Shown here: positions 63,486 through 64,000 of the stretch, piece after piece | Position numbering within the stretch: position 1 is the stretch's first letter | Layout: every line of letters starts with the position of its first letter | Source: Lutibacter oceani | GTDB taxonomy: Bacteria > Bacteroidota > Bacteroidia > Flavobacteriales > Flavobacteriaceae | Length of the DNA: 64,000 nt | Reading direction: 5' to 3' | NCBI RefSeq assembly: GCF_003384935.1 | Contig: NZ_QTTQ01000009.1 | Coordinates: forward strand, 1,116,001 to 1,180,000 | Made by a program: the position numbers and the translations under genes | The notes under the pieces: model-generated | Databases searched by the model: none | What the model was told of the DNA's origin: nothing | The model's input: only the letters and a program-made list of their open reading frames with translations

Positions 63486-64000
63486 TTATTCTACTACAGT
63501 TACTAAATCTTCTGTGCTTTTTCTAACTTTAGGCAGGTTAACCAACCAGTCTTTTTCAGTATCTCTATATCCAATCGGTAAAAGCACACAACTTTTTAAG
63601 CCTTTTTCTCTTAAACCTAAAATTTTATCAACGGCTGCAGGATCAAATCCTTCAATTGGAGTTGTGTCAACACCTTCAAAAGCAGCTGCAATAATGGCCG
63701 CACTAAAAGCAATATATGCTTGTTTTGCAGCGTGGTTAAAGTTTTCTTCAGCATCTTTTTGTGGATAGTTGCTCAATAACATTTGGCGGTAGTTTTCCCA
63801 GCCTTCGTTTTTAAATCCACGAACTTCGTTTGTTAAATCAAACATTTTATTAATGCGTTCTTCAGTATAAGTATCCCAAGCAGCAAAAACCAATAAATGA
63901 GAACAATCTGTAATCATAGACTGATTCCAGGAAACGGGTCTAATTGCTTCTTTAATTGCTTGATTTTTAACTACAATTATTTCAAAAGGCTGTAAACCAC
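63486..64000 (-). CDS. Nitroreductase family NAD(P)H-dependent oxidoreductase (5' end outside window)
   Basis: A partial gene running off the right edge. The visible C-terminal 171 or so residues begin GLQPFEIIVVKN and contain SWNQSMITDCSHLLVFA, AFSAAIIAAAFEGVDTTPIEGFDP and LPIGYRDTEKDW, typical of the NfsB-like FMN nitroreductases. Only the first 40 or so residues, including the first FMN-binding motif, are missing. It is cotranscribed ahead of the iron alcohol dehydrogenase gene. Confidence 0.88.
   Translation of the reverse strand, partial: GLQPFEIIVVKNQAIKEAIRPVSWNQSMITDCSHLLVFAAWDTYTEERINKMFDLTNEVRGFKNEGWENYRQMLLSNYPQKDAEENFNHAAKQAYIAFSAAIIAAAFEGVDTTPIEGFDPAAVDKILGLREKGLKSCVLLPIGYRDTEKDWLVNLPKVRKSTEDLVTVVE

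Overview
The window is a 64 kb piece of an AT-rich chromosome from the Bacteroidota, almost certainly Flavobacteriaceae. Lineage-specific families include DUF4270, DUF4271, DUF4296, DUF3109, a TonB receptor with a carboxypeptidase-like N-terminal domain, and an ECF sigma factor followed by a one-TM barrel protein. A-rich leaders without Shine-Dalgarno sequences and at least a dozen perfect TAnnTTTG -7 boxes also fit. I cannot name the genus with confidence. No rRNA, tRNA, CRISPR array, prophage or insertion sequence was recognised. The window is ordinary, tightly packed core chromosome with one large functional block for phosphate.

Left third (1-19,000), phosphate block: a TonB-dependent receptor and a duplicated beta-helix lipoprotein, a small MORN-type protein, a SulP transporter with a beta-carbonic anhydrase, a small membrane protein, an OprO/OprP-type porin, pstS-pstC-pstA-pstB-phoU, a Na/Pi cotransporter with a PhoU-like tail, and a PiT transporter with a PhoU-like tail. 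Three promoters (TonB receptor, porin, pstS) share two 11-bp TTAAC-type direct repeats, exactly 4 nt, and then a weak -7 box ending TTTG. The beta-helix gene has the same repeats. This looks like the Pho box of this lineage and ties the uncharacterised receptor and beta-helix pair to phosphate starvation. No phoB/phoR pair lies in the window.

19,000-28,700: class I ribonucleotide reductase (nrdB-nrdA, with a consensus DnaA box upstream), then an OmpA-type protein, two exported proteins of unknown function, and a TPR/LuxR membrane regulator.

28,700-48,500: housekeeping genes. DUF3109 and marC diverge. A mini flavoprotein follows, then the operon glycogen-synthase-like fragment - DUF4270 - glmS, diverging from panC-panD-flippase-like membrane protein-radA. 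Next come hemD-DUF4271, a polyprenol-phosphate mannosyltransferase with pyrC and DUF4296, an acetyltransferase with an epimerase, tyrS, a LuxE-type acyltransferase, and an ECF sigma factor with its membrane partner.

48,500-64,000: an ALDH7-type dehydrogenase, a REP-like element inside a terminator-like stem, dxs, tadA, a glycerophosphodiesterase, a ClC channel, a 52-aa Cys/Lys-rich protein, an APC permease, aspS, a PadR-controlled operon ending near rsmI, an iron alcohol dehydrogenase, and a nitroreductase cut by the right edge.

Several coding starts were moved to internal ATGs because the upstream TTG or ATG falls inside or before a recognisable promoter element. Three genes (DUF3109, panD, tadA) have the -7 box exactly 4 nt before the ATG and are predicted to give leaderless mRNAs.
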